Positions 45,330-55,830 of a DNA stretch of 64,000 nt are shown here, piece after piece (the stretch's first letter is position 1; the number at the start of each line of letters is the position of its first letter). The notes beneath the pieces are model-generated. The model had not been told where the DNA came from, did not search any database, and saw only the letters and a program-made list of their open reading frames with translations. The stretch spans positions 71,954,919-72,018,918 of the forward strand of contig CM069452.1 in the NCBI GenBank assembly GCA_035610835.1, in the 5' to 3' direction. Source of the DNA: Ophiura sarsii (Eukaryota; Echinodermata; Ophiuroidea; Amphilepidida; Ophiuridae). The position numbers and the translations under genes were made by a program.

Positions 45330-45520
45330 TCAGCATCCCCCTGCCAGAAGGCATCCCAACTGATGCCCCTGCCCAAATGAAATGACAAACTCTATATGTA
45401 CATTATATATACAAAATACTCGGTTATGCTCTTCCCCCCCCCCCCCCACCCTGATCACAGGCCTGTCCATCGCATGCTCGCCGGCGCATGTGCCCCCCCC
45501 CCCCCCCCCCCCCCCCGCAA
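45330..45520. repeat. C-rich dispersed fragment
   Basis: catccccctgccagaaggca, atgacaaactctatatgtac and ggttatgctcttcccccc resemble 10430-10545. Long C runs at 45435 and 45495. Probably a degenerate interspersed repeat. Confidence 0.45.
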
Positions 45521-45684
45521 GTTCTGACAGAAATTATGGAGTCTTTTGTTTTTTTACACAAACTCATAAAATCGTAACATGTTCGGCAAAAACCTCAATG
45601 TATATAATATGCAGGTAATTTAGTGGGTCTATCTAAAAGCAATAGCTTAGCAGTTTAAAACATACTATTTGGTGAATGTGATGC

Positions 45685-46900
45685 ATTATATACGTCATTC
45701 ATATATTCTTGTTCATTGATTGGTTAAAAGTGGGTCACATGATCAAAAATAAACATGCTATTTTGCCGAAAGTACTATTTACGGCTCCCAAAAGTACTAT
45801 TTACGGCTCCCAAGAAGACTATTTACGGCGCATTGGTGCGCCGGTAGTTTCACGCGGCGTTGTACTCCGCGTGACGCGAGGGGGCACACGATAAGCATCC
45901 CCGGGCGCAGCGTGACGAACTTTCGATGCACTGCCTTTGAATTGAAATTTTAAAACTTTTTAACTGATGAAGATTGGAACTTACCGGATGATTTTTGAAT
46001 TTGAACTGTATGGAACTAGAAATATATGAATGACGTATACAAAACAAATATATACTGCCTTTATTCGAGTCTCTGAATTAAAACTATGGTCCCTCGGTGA
46101 CTGCAATAGTGCTATTTTGCTTCGGGCCTGCGCCCCTCAGCAAAATAGCACTATTGCAGTCACCTCGGGCCCATGGTTTTAACCAGAGTCTCTCATGGCA
46201 GTATATATTTGTATAATATACACTCTTACACAATCTATTTTGGCCATTTTTGTGGCAATCTTGGATTTAAAATAAGTTATTACAATGCAAAAACTAGTGG
46301 TCCAATACATACATCCCATCGTTAACTATACTTTCATCATTAATTTTGGTTGATAGTATACAAATATATTCTGCCATGAGAGACTCTGGTTAAAACTATG
46401 GGCCCGAGGTGACTGCAATAGTGCTATTTTGCTGAGGGCGCAGCCCCGAAGCAAAATAGCACTATTGTAGTCACTCGAATAAAGGCAGTATATATTTGTT
46501 TTATACGTCATTCATATATTTCTAGTTCCATAAAGTTCAAATTCAAAAATCATCCGGTAAGTTCCAATCTTCATCGCAGTTAAAAAGTGTTAAAGGTTCA
46601 ATCCAAAGGCAGTGCATCGAACGACCGTCACGCTGCGCCCGGGGATGCAAACCGTGCGACTCTCGCGTCAGGCGTAGTACAACGCCGCGTGAAACTACCG
46701 GCGCACCGTGCGCCGTAAATAGTCTTCTTGGGAGCCGTAAATAGTACTTTTGGGAGCCGTAAATAGTACTTTTGGGAGCCGTAAATAGTACTTTTGGGAG
46801 CCGTAAATAGTACTTTTGGCAAAATAGCGTGTTTATTTTTGATCATGTGACCCACTTTTAACCAATCAATGAACAGGAATATCTGAATGACGTATATAAT
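45685..46900. mobile_element. 1.2-kb foldback: two about 540-bp arms
   Basis: The left arm (45685-46216) starts ttatatacgtcattcatata and the right arm (46353-46900) ends with its reverse. They pair through ccaatcaatgaac, gtgggtcacatgatcaaaaa, repeats of agtactatttacggctccca (two on the left, four on the right), gtgcgccggtagtttcacgc, atccccgggcgcagcgtgac, and a smaller hairpin (gactgcaatagtgctatttt). The spacer of about 136 bp is one unit of the 150-bp tandem repeat that continues after 46905. Open frames across the arms mirror each other and are not genes. Confidence 0.88.
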
Positions 46901-46904
46901 ATCC

Positions 46905-47470
46905 CATTTTATGGAATTTGACAATTTTTGCAGCCGTTTTGGGACCCATTTTGGCAGCCAATTTGGATTTTTAAGTATGTTAACAAAGCAAAGATACTGG
47001 ATATGAATTACTAGTGGTCTAATACATACAATGTACATCCCATCGTTAAAACTATATTTTCATCATACATTTTGGTTGATACTATGCCATTTTATGGACA
47101 TTTGACCATTTATGGCCATCATTTTGGCGGCCATTTTGGTTTAAAAGTATGTTAACAAAGCAAAAATACTAGATATGAGTTTCTATTAGTCCAACACATA
47201 CATCCTCTTGTTAAACTATACTCTGGTCATACATCATACATCATATATGCCATTAGGGAATTTTACAATTTTTTGGCGGCCATTTTTGGCGGCCATTTTG
47301 GCGGCCATCTTGGATTTAGGTACGTTACCAAAGCAAGTGGTGGTCTAATACATACATTCCACTATTAAAACTATACTTTCACCATACGTTTTGATTGATA
47401 TATGTCATTTTATGAATTTTGACCAGTTTTGGCGGCCATTTTGGACGCCATCTTGAATAACCCCTTAGCA
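46905..47470. repeat. Diverged about 150-bp tandem units
   Basis: Each unit has ggcggccattttggat (or variants), aagtatgttaacaaagcaaa, a variable 'tactagtggtc' part, taatacatacatcccatcgt and actatactttcatcatacat. About four units lie here, and one lies in the foldback spacer (46217-46353), so the foldback probably inserted into, or arose from, this array. Confidence 0.78.
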
Positions 47471-47479
47471 TATCAAAAT

Positions 47480-48059
47480 TATTTTTGGTAGCATCCGGAA
47501 TATGTTTTAGGACCATGAAAGGAAGTCAAAAAAGTTGGTTTGGGGGAGTCCTGGGTGGAGGTGCACGGTTACCCCCCTGTATATACCAGACTACATCGTA
47601 TAGCAAAACAGCTACGAACTATATTTTATTCTCATTCTTAGTTTATTGGTTATTTTGATCTTTTATCATAAAATAACGCATTTTGTTAGATTTTTCTCAA
47701 CGAAACAATAACACATTTCCCCCTTTATAAAATCGGTGAATCCAGCGAGCTGTTTACCAACTTCCTGCTTCGAATTAATCGCGTTCTTTAGCACGCACAC
47801 ATGACTACGCTGCGCTATACGCACAACGCATACGCCGGCGACTTTGTGAAGCACGCTAACGCGATGATCATACGCACTGAAGGTATTATTATTCTAACTA
47901 GCGGGACGCCCGTCCTTCGGACGTACTCTCCCGCTAGGGAGTAGGGTCTACCAGATAGAACACCTACAAATGAAACAACACATAAGTGTTGGAAAATTTA
48001 TAACGAAACACATAGGATTAGAACAATATTTAAAACATTTTTGTTTTAATTCAAAAGTT
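47480..48059. other. No gene; small hairpin at 47898-47950
   Basis: The only structure seen is ctagcgggacgcccgtcctt / cggacgtactctcccgctag near 47898, an imperfect 45-bp hairpin. GC-rich caacgcata words lie near 47830. Confidence 0.45.
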
Positions 48060-49170
48060 TTCAAATTTCAATTAAAAGACCCCCCGCCCGCCCACGCCCC
48101 GTGGCATATTTTAACTCCAAGGCCTAAACCTTAACCATCTCCCGTACCCCAACCGTCACCATCCCGCACCGCCCCGTGGCATATCCGTTACGCAATTTAG
48201 CATCACATTTCTTCAATAACCCCCTGCCTCCCAAACCACATTAACTCATTACACACAACCCCCACTCGTCACCGCCCGCCCCACCCCGTGGCATATCTCA
48301 ACCCCAAAGGCCTAAAGTTCCCCGCCCCGCGGCTTATCTCAACGCCAAGGCCTCACATTAACCATCTCCCGTAGCGCGGCGTATTTCTCCAATATTTGTC
48401 CACCCGCGTGTCACATACAGTATCAAATCCCACATCTGACACCATGTTACGTAATTTAGATTCACCATATCATGTTTTGTTCTATTAGAAACCACATTAT
48501 TTCGTTACCTTATGACCCGCCGCCGTCCCCCCCCCCCCCCCCCCCCCCCACTCCGCCCTGCCGTCCACGATTATTTTTTTCGTACATCAAAATAACCAAA
48601 ATCAGTTCATTTGTTTGAAAATGTAAAAAAATATTCTCATATCTCGGTCAATTCTGTACGGTTTTCAGCCTATAACACTCACATTATAATCATCTTTTTT
48701 CAGTGCAACGTTCACGGCGTTTATACCTAAAATGAGGGAGCCTTTTATGGATACATACATACATACACTTTTTTTTTTTTTTTTCGTACATCAAAATAAC
48801 CAAAATCAGTTCATTTGTTTGAAAATGTAAAAAAATCATTTTATTCAGTGAATTTTGCTTTATTTCGTATTAAAACGGAATAAATAAATTTGGTTATTTT
48901 GATGTACGAAACAAATTATCGCCTGCCGTCCCCGCCCCGTCCCCGTCTCCGCCCCGTGGCTTATCTCAACCCCAAGGCCAAAACCGCAACTCCCGTGACG
49001 CAGCGTATTTCTCCAATATTTGCCCTTCTAATGAAAAGCCTCCCCCCAAACTATACCCTTATATTACGTTATATGCGCGTATCGGCTGAAAATTGCCCAA
49101 AACCAATCAAATTGCCTATTGACATCCAAAACCACACCCACTATATAAGAACAGATATCAATTTGTTGTG
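48060..49170. repeat. C-rich repeats 'ccccgtggcatatctcaac' and a duplicated 54-bp box
   Basis: The phrase cgtggcatatctcaacccca followed by aggcctaaac recurs near 48108, 48174, 48290, 48330 and 48954. A 54-bp box starting tcgtacatcaaaataaccaa occurs at 48579 and 48785, and its start in reverse (ttggttattttgatgtacga) near 48888. The frame at 48890-49171 crosses these repeats and I do not regard it as coding. Confidence 0.65.
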
Positions 49171-49240
49171 ATGTTTTAAGAAGTATTATTTGAATGGTGT
49201 GAGGGAATTGTTCAACTTTAGCGATGTGTGCCATACTTTC

Positions 49241-49591
49241 TTAAAGGTAGATGACCCGATCACATTTTCATAACACAGATTTTTCTCAAACATATGGAGA
49301 TTTTCATATCATATGAAAGATCATATTTTTCTGATTAACATACTGAAATTTGACGGTCCAAATCAGTATGATTACGAAGAAATCGGTGAAATAACATCGA
49401 ATTACCGCGAAAATTGGTAACCACCAATATAGTTTGTTACAACTCAATGGGCACATTTCACAGCATCTTGTGCGTCTAAAATAAGAACCATTAGAGTTAT
49501 GCAACTCAAACTTTGGAATACGACTTTTTGAGGATGACCTTTCATGTCGAATAGAAAACTTCAAGTTGAAAATCGGAACATCTACCTTTAA
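49241..49591. mobile_element. TTAA-flanked MITE, AGGTAGATG family (copy 2)
   Basis: TTAA + aggtagatgacccgatcaca opens and ggaacatctacctTTAA closes. Very similar to 20341-20693 throughout, which suggests both are recent. Located 286 bp upstream of an exon of gene B. Confidence 0.85.
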
Positions 49592-49876
49592 TTGGTGGTT
49601 TTGAAGTATGGTGTGACTTTTATCAATTGATTAAAGCAACAAAAAGGTGTTCACCAATTTTCAATAATATATTTTGATGAAATAGACAGAAAAAGTAAGA
49701 AACATTTTACATTAAGCCCGGACTGCAATAAAATCATTATATTTACGTTTTTATCTTTATTTTCAAACATAGTATAAATCATTCTGGGACACCCTGTATC
49801 AAACAACCCCTTGGTGGTATATCCTATTATTTTAATTTCATTCTGATGTTAATTCAATGTTTTTGGTTATTTCCAG

Positions 49877-49946
49877 GTGTATATATATAATTCCACCAAA
49901 TCCAGTAAAGCGCTCATGGGAACTACCAGAGCGTTCGGCACACCGG
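49877..49946 (+). CDS. Gene B exon: end of FN3-like module 1
   Basis: Acceptor tttggttatttccag, donor gtgagtc; 70 bp, phase 0 in, phase 1 out. It reads VYIYNSTKSSKALMGTTRAF, GTP. It continues the preceding exon as Y-x-F-T/V-Y-I-Y-N-S-T, the F-G strands of a fibronectin-III fold, and ends with the usual Thr/Pro boundary. NST is an N-glycosylation sequon. Confidence 0.8.
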
Positions 49947-50424
49947 GTGAGTCTATAGGCGTAAATCCCGGGGGTGGGGATATATATCCCCCAATATTTG
50001 ACCATGGGGATGGCCTATGTAATTATCCCCTCCCACCTGTTATACATGATAAAATGCTCACCCGTACTAATAGAAATGTCTAATTTAGAACAAATTAAGC
50101 TATTTCAGGCAATTTGTACAATAAAATCCAAAATGTTCGCGCACCGCGCGTATTTTTCCGCAAAATCTTTTTCGCTCGCATTTCTTCCTCTATGAGGTTA
50201 AAGGGGGGGGGGGGGGGAATGGCATTTGCACTCATAGTCATAGCATCGTAACGCTATATCCATCCGGTAGCGATTATGAAACACATTTCGCAGGGATAAA
50301 ATAAAAAATAAAATGGGCTTTCCTCTCTAAACCACCAATTTTAATAGGGAAAAGAGAATTTGAACAGGTCACACAACTTTAATCCATATTTTGACTCATA
50401 TAAACTGGATGATAATCATGGATG
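49947..50424. other. Gene B intron, no further exon seen
   Basis: Contains a G14 run near 50202-50217 and AT-rich sequence. The frame overlapping 49877-50083 only extends the true exon past its donor. Confidence 0.5.
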
Positions 50425-50660
50425 AAGACGCCTTGCAGGCGACAGTCCCAAAATTGCACAAAATGTTTTTTTCAAAAAATGTCAAAATTATTTAATTTCA
50501 TCACCTTATTTGGAATCACCATGAGAACTGCATTAACATAAGTACAAACATGCCTAGTATTGGTTCAGTCATTCTTGAGATAGACTTTGAAAGTTGAGAA
50601 AGGTTTCTGAAAAATCTTGTTGTGTATTATGGTAAAACTAATACCCGCGTGGAAAATGTT
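50425..50660 (+). mobile_element. TTAA-family MITE, left end eroded, head-to-head with the next
   Basis: gaagacgccttgcaggcgac at the left is a damaged terminus. The body is typical, and the right end acccgcgtggaaaatgt runs into TTAA at 50661, which is shared with the oppositely oriented neighbour. Confidence 0.8.
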
Positions 50661-50915
50661 TTAACACTTTCCACGCGGCTATAGTATTAGTTTTCCAAAC
50701 ACAAAACAGATTTTTTTTTCAGAAACATTTTCAAACTTTCAAGGTCTATCAAAATTATTACTGAGTCAATACTAGGCATGTTTGTACTTATTTCAATGCA
50801 TTTCACATGGTGATTCCAAATATGGTAATGAATTTCAACAATGTTGACATTTTTGAAACATTTTGTGAATTTGTGGAATGTCGTCTGCAGACGCCTGCCA
50901 CGTGGAAAGTGTTAA
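50661..50915 (-). mobile_element. TTAA-family MITE abutting an exon acceptor
   Basis: TTAA (50661-50664) + cactttccacgcggctatag opens it. The right end cgtctgcagacgcctgccac + gtggaaagtg + TTAA is at 50912-50915. Only 18 bp separate the right TTAA from the exon at 50934, so the polypyrimidine tract (tctttt cttg cag) starts at the element's edge and any branch point must lie inside the element. Confidence 0.9.
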
Positions 50916-50933
50916 TGCATTCTTTTCTTGCAG

Positions 50934-50978
50934 ATTGTTTTCAGGCGACAGGGGATCGAAGCTTCTGCAGTAGCGAAG
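50934..50978 (+). CDS. Gene B 45-bp linker exon
   Basis: Acceptor gcattcttttcttgcag, donor gtaaatt; phase 1 on both sides. Joined to the previous exon it reads DCFQATGDRSFCSSE. Two cysteines eight residues apart suggest a small disulphide loop between fibronectin-III-like modules. Symmetric phase means it can be skipped without a frameshift. It is tiny, but phase agreement on both sides supports it. Confidence 0.68.
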
Positions 50979-51847
50979 GTAAATTATTTGTATTCTATAG
51001 AGAATCAAGGAATTAAATTCAACACAAATTACTTGAAAGCCCCTTTCCTCTTGAAAGCTAATAATATTCACAAATGTCTCTGTTCAAAAATAAAAGTCAC
51101 ATGACTGCTTTTCAAGTAAAACGCTTTTAACTATCATATCAGAATAGGCGGGTGTGTGTTAAGGGTGTTTGAGTGGGTGTAACATAGTTTGTTTTCAGGA
51201 AAGTCTCCAACGAAATGGCATTTTCTCGCGTGAATTTTATGTCACGTGATACCGCCCTTGACGTTAACTCTGAGACGCATTGACGCATTACACCAGTGAC
51301 GTTGACACTACCAAAACTAGGGTCCATGGATTTCAGTGTATACGGAGGAATTGCACACATCTCCATTTGGCGACAAAAACCTGTACGAACGAACTATAAA
51401 TACTGATTTTGTTTTATTGCGAAACCCGCGATCGACAAAATAATAATAAGCTTACTAAAAGAAGTGTTAGCTAAATCCCTCTTATTATTTAATGCAAATT
51501 TATAGTGGATATTCACTTGAAATGGGTTTATTTATTAAAATCTGTGTATTTTTGTTACTCGTACGCTCGCTAAAATGTGATTTTCGCCGCGGATTTTCAC
51601 TTCCGTGTTTGCCGTTCGCCATCTTGAAACATGTTGGACACAATTTAGACAAAAGATGGCGCCCTAACAATGGATTGATTTCGTTTTTTTATCCAGACAA
51701 ATTAATGCGCAAGAATGCGCTACTGGAAACAAACTTGTTTTATTGTTTGGCCTTATATTAATATTCTGGTTTTAGTGGTTTCTTAGGATATTACAAATGT
51801 ATTAATGTGTTGTTATTATTATTATTATTATTATTATCATTATGTAG
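50979..51847. other. Gene B intron
   Basis: No repeat ends recognised apart from a (tta)n run at 51812-51838 that directly precedes the acceptor of the next exon. The frame at 51492-51761 has no splice support. Confidence 0.5.
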
Positions 51848-52056
51848 AAATTGAGTATGCGGGCGCCCCAATCGAACCATTACTCACACATCTGTGTCAA
51901 AACGATTCATGGGTTCGAGCCACAGTCTCGTGGCTTCCCCCGATTCAATACAACGGTGACCTAACCTATTATGGAGTGGAGCACGCTGAACTTGGACCTC
52001 GCGGACTGCTACTGTCAGAAACAGCTTACATTGAGCCTAAGACTAACACAGCACCG
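51848..52056 (+). CDS. Gene B exon: first part of FN3-like module 2
   Basis: Acceptor ttatcattatgtag, donor gtaagcc; 209 bp, phase 1 in, phase 0 out. It reads EIEYAGAPIEPLLTHLCQND, SWVRATVSWLPPIQYNGDLT and YYGVEHAELGPRG. V-S-W-x-P-P followed by Y-Y-x-V is the classic B-to-C strand signature of fibronectin-III domains (Trp in strand B, Tyr in strand C). This is the best-supported domain exon in the window. Confidence 0.88.
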
Positions 52057-52141
52057 GTAAGCCTTGATTTTATCTAACATTTCTAGATTTTAATAATGTA
52101 AAAGCTGATTGCAAACTGCTTATCCACAAAAATAGCCTGTG

Positions 52142-52531
52142 TAAGAGGACCTGACGTTTCGATTCTAACAGAATGCATTCCCTCAGTCATTTTACATTTC
52201 CATCCATTTTTATTATTTATTTGTAGTCATCAATCACCATTATGGATTTTACTCACCATTTTTTATATCCCATTTGCCTTTTACTTTTTAATCTCCCCTT
52301 TGTCTATGTCATCGTTTTGTTACATTATCCTTTTGTTACATTATCCACTTCATCAATCAGCTGTCAAGTTTGATATACCTCATCTGTCACTTTGACCCCC
52401 ACTGTGTTACATTATCTCTTTTCACTTCCTGCCCATTGTTCCCATGTCTATATAGTATGTTGTGTATGTTGTATTCTGTCATTTTACCTTCGATAATGAT
52501 TCTGTTAGAATCGAAACGTCAGATCCTCTTA
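52142..52531. mobile_element. MITE with TAAGAGGACCTGACGTTTCG ends
   Basis: taagaggacctgacgtttcg followed by attctaacagaat at the left is the reverse of attctgttagaatcgaaacg followed by tcagatcctctta at the right, about 32 bp with two differences. The 325-bp interior has repeated 'tttgttacattatcc' words. It sits in the gene B intron. Confidence 0.85.
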
Positions 52532-52649
52532 TATTTATTACATTTCTAGATTTTGTACATCTAATTCTTATAATTCCATACTAGAAAACCATTTCATTCT
52601 TGCGGGTACTTTTTCGGGCAGTGTATACGAATAGCATCCCCATGCTTCG

Positions 52650-52757
52650 GCTGAACTTTGGAACAAATTACCACATCATATTAAATCAGCCAAAACTCTT
52701 GAAAAGTTCAAATTCAAATCATCGCTAAAAACTTACCTATTTAATGTTAATGCTTGA
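52650..52757 (+). pseudogene. LINE-type retrotransposon, last 35 codons and 3' tail
   Basis: Reads AELWNKLPHHIKSAKTLEKF, KFKSSLKTYLFNVNA and a stop (TGA 52755-52757). W-N-x-L-P-x-x-I...F-K..LK-x-Y-L is the usual C-terminus of CR1/L2-like reverse transcriptase proteins. The tail to about 52877 ends acacaattaaaattgtgaat. The 5' part is absent, as expected of 5'-truncated insertion. Confidence 0.75.
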
Positions 52758-53129
52758 TTTCCTTTTTGTTTTGTCTATTGTTACTATTTTGTTATATGTA
52801 TTATCTGCGTTCTGATTGATCTGTTACAGCGCATAGGGACATACTTATAGAGCGCATAACACAATTAAAATTGTGAATGAAAAGGACGGAAACGCTCGCG
52901 GGTGAAGACAACAATCGCATTTTGCATCATATGCGTAACGCGTGCGTGCGACAACTAAGTGTGTGTGCGAAGAAAAAGGGGTGTGTGCGAACAACTAAGT
53001 GTGTATGCGACGAAAAACGTGTGCATGTGGTCATAATTACTCGCATAATGTTGGATTACAAGTTGCGCGGAAGACTAGACTAGACTGAGTCCTCACGCAA
53101 CCTTTTATTTTGCCGCCATCTTTGAAAAT

Positions 53130-53310
53130 GGCGGACCAAATCGAGGGTTTTGCCCAAGCGTATGCGAGCGATTATGGCAACACTCACCCGTCACGTATAT
53201 GATGCACACAGTGCGCTTGTTTCCTTCATGCGTGCCTTCTATATTCATTCGCCGCTGCTGTAAGGAGGCTTCGCCAATTTAGTAATGATCAAACTATAGT
53301 AAAGATTTAC
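53130..53310. repeat. Segment related to the element at 42033-42398
   Basis: Shares gcgagcgattatggc/gcgagattatggc, cacacagtgcgctt, tatattcattcgccgctgct, ggcttcgccaattt and atgatcaaacta with 42105-42400. The left part is missing. It ends 24 bp before the exon at 53335, so here too the acceptor lies just beyond an element. Confidence 0.72.
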
Positions 53311-53334
53311 AAGTATGCTCCCCTTATATTACAG

Positions 53335-53394
53335 GATAACCGAGTATACTACACGATATCAGATTTGATGCAAGGAATGGCATATCTAATCACC
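53335..53394 (+). CDS. Gene B exon: 60-bp central exon of FN3-like module 2
   Basis: Acceptor ccccttatattacag, donor gtaagtacc; 60 bp, phase 0/0. It reads DNRVYYTISDLMQGMAYLIT. L-x-x-G-x-x-Y-x-I-T is the fibronectin-III E-F region. Length and phases equal the module 1 exon 45123-45182. Confidence 0.85.
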
Positions 53395-53517
53395 GTAAGT
53401 ACCTTACCGGCCCTTCAACATGTATAAATAAAACTGTCCAACGGTTATGCATAGGAAGTGTTGCTAAATACATGTTCAGGGGCAAGAGCACTTGTAAAGT
53501 TTATAATAGATTTAATT

Positions 53518-54084
53518 GAAAAAGTGTACTTTAGGTCCCAGATTCTGGACTGTAATACTGGTACAAAGTCAGTGTTCCAGTATCGGCCAATACTGGCAGG
53601 TACTTTATCGATTATGTTCAATTACACACTAAATGACGATTCTAATAAAAGAGCTCTCTTTGCATGAAAAGTGGCCAAAGCTGAATTCGAACATGCCCGC
53701 CGAATAGATTTGCTATAATTTGATAACGGAAGCTCCAAAATGGATAGAAAAAATCTTCACATAAAATGATGCTGAACATGATTATTAGTATTTCGCGAAC
53801 AATTTTGATATTTTCATGGCCACCAAAAAAATCACTTTTCACATGGGACACTTTTGTTGACACACCCGGTACACTGGCCAAATCTGACTTGTATCACGTA
53901 TACCCGTATATCGCTCGATACTGTAACATAAAAACGTCCCAGTATCGCTCGATACTGGAACACAATTTGGCGTTGCAGTATCCTGGAACTAAAAATCGTA
54001 CCAGTATCGACCGATACTGGCCACTTTTATGTTCCAGTATTGAACGATACTGGTATACCAGTATCTGGGACCTAAAGTACACTT
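53518..54084. repeat. Palindrome array 3, split by about 300 bp
   Basis: The left end gaaaaagtgtactttaggtc (53518) and one palindrome (53578) are separated by unrelated sequence (53600-53905) from further palindromes (about 53912, 53940, 54000, 54035) and the right end tgggacctaaagtacactta. Centres are gc, ct, ct, ac and aa. The intervening 300 bp could be an insertion, or the parts may be remnants of two copies. Confidence 0.8.
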
Positions 54085-54808
54085 ATTGTATACATGCTGA
54101 AGGGCAGGATGGATATGCGTAATGAAATTGTAATGATTTCTTATAAAAGAATACAGAGAAATACCATCATCCATTGACAGTGAAGGGTTCACCAATTTTG
54201 CCAGTGAAGGGTTCACCAATTTTAGTGACAAATTAATCTATCATTTATCATTAATACTGGGGGGGGGGGGTGTAGGGTAGGGATCATCAATTTCAGATTC
54301 ATTCTTAATTCACTAACAATATCAGTGAAACTTCCACCAGTTTTATCAGTGACAGATTCACCAAACATCGGGGAAAGCTTCACCAATAGTATTAGTGAAG
54401 GATTCATTAATTATGATAGTGAAATATTCACCAGTCATGTCAGTTAAAGGCTCATGAACCATGTCAGTGAAAGATTCACCAATAATATCGTAGAAAGATT
54501 CACCAATAATATGAAAGATTCACCAAACATATCAGTGAAAGATTCGCCAAACATCAGTGAAATACGGTATTCGCCAGTTATCAGTGAAAAATTCACCAAA
54601 CATCGGGGAAAACTTCACCAATAGTATTAGTGAAGGATTCATTAATTATGATAGTGAAATATTCACCAGTCATGTCAGTTAAAGGCTCATAAACCATGTC
54701 AGTGAAAGATTCACCAATAATATCGTAGAAAGATTCACCAATAATATCGTAGAAAGATTCACCAATAATATCGTAGAAAGATTCACCAATAGTATCATAG
54801 AAAGATTC

Positions 54809-55000
54809 GGAAAAAGTGTACTTTAGGTCCCAGATTCTGGAATGTACTAGTATCGTCCGATACTAGAACACCCAGTATCGACCGATACTGGTACAAAGTC
54901 AGTGTTCCAGTATCGGTCGATACTGGCACATATAAAATGTCCCAGTATCGGGCGATACTGGAACAAAATTATAAACCAGTATCGTAACGTACACTTTTCC
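54809..55000. mobile_element. Palindrome-array element, 192 bp, with 8-bp flanking duplication
   Basis: The ends GGAAAAAGTGTAC and GTACACTTTTCC are inverted (one A-length difference). AAAGATTC flanks both sides (54801-54808 and 55001-55008). The five interior palindromes start at about 54849, 54873, 54908, 54943 and 54977 (24 then 35, 35, 34 bp) with centres tc, ac, gt, gg and a truncated last unit. This is the shortest, cleanest copy and the best evidence that the arrays are transposable. The caveat is that the host array itself contains AAAGATTC repeatedly. Confidence 0.87.
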
Positions 55001-55334
55001 AAAGATTCCCAGAACACATCAGTGAATGATTCGCCACATATCAGTGAAAGATTCACCAAGCATCAGTGAAACTCACCAAACGTCAGTGAAAGCTTCACCA
55101 ATAATAACATATCAGAGAAGGATTCTTTAATCATGTCAGTGAAATATTCACCAGTCATATCAGTGAAAGATTCGCCAACTGCACCAGTCAAAGGTTCACA
55201 TCACAAACCAGTGAAAGATTCACTAATACTATCAGGGAAGGATTCCCCCAACATCAATGAAAGATTCGCCAACTACACCAGTAAAAATCACCATCAATAT
55301 CAGTGAAAATTCACCAACCATGTCAATGATAGAG

Positions 55335-55675
55335 TATAATAATATAATAATAATGCATTTGTAATGCGCCATCAATCTAGGTATACTATTCCGAGGCGCA
55401 AACATGAAATACAAAAATATATACAACAATATAAGAACATTAATTAAGTACATTTAGAAAAATACATGGAAAATAGTTCATCAACAATCAATTATAGACT
55501 GTGTTATATAAATGAGTAGTTTTTAACAAGTTCTTAAATGAGGTGAGATTTTCACAGCATCTATAATGTTCGAAGGTAAAGCATTCCAGAGAGTTGGTGC
55601 CATGGCAGAGAAAGCACGATCGCCGAGGCTAGAAGAAGTCCTTGGAACAGCATATAATTGTTTGTTTGGGTAACC
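55335..55675. mobile_element. (TAA)n-headed dispersed repeat inside the 'cagtgaaagattc' array
   Basis: Begins aatataataataatgcattt, then gtaatgcgcc, continues through cgaggcgcaaacatg and a conserved block (gcattccagagagttggtgc, then gagaaagcacgatcgccgag), and ends near tttgtttgggtaacc. Its heads resemble 19160-19200 and 21887-21930. I recognise the conserved block as widespread in marine invertebrate genomes but cannot name the family. Confidence 0.62.
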
Positions 55676-55830
55676 AACAATATCAGTAAAAATCACCAAT
55701 CATCAGTGAAAGATTTACCAAAACACAGTGAAATATTCACAAGTATCTGATTCAGTAGATTTACTAAACATATCAGCGAAAGAATCAAAGTAACTGACAG
55801 ATTCTCCAGTAATTATCAGTGACGGATTCG

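Larger units (their letters stand above)
54175..55830. repeat. Degenerate array of 'cagtgaaagattcaccaat' units
   Basis: Dozens of units of roughly 20-27 bp built on tcagtgaaagattcaccaat and atatcgtagaaagattcacc. A longer internal duplication (gggg-aaagcttcaccaatag ... ccatgtcagtgaaag) occurs at 54369-54500 and 54603-54730. The array is interrupted by a palindrome element (54809-55000) and a (TAA)n-headed repeat (about 55335-55675). Confidence 0.87.

Noticed and set aside
45709..47038. Matching open frames 45709-45894 (+) and 46628-47038 (-) as a duplicated gene
   Set aside because: They are mirror-image readings of the two arms of one inverted repeat and contain only the repeated agtactatttacggctccc motif.
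48890..49171. 93-codon + strand frame
   Set aside because: It runs through C-rich dispersed repeats (cgtggcttatctcaacccca) that are not in a constant frame elsewhere.
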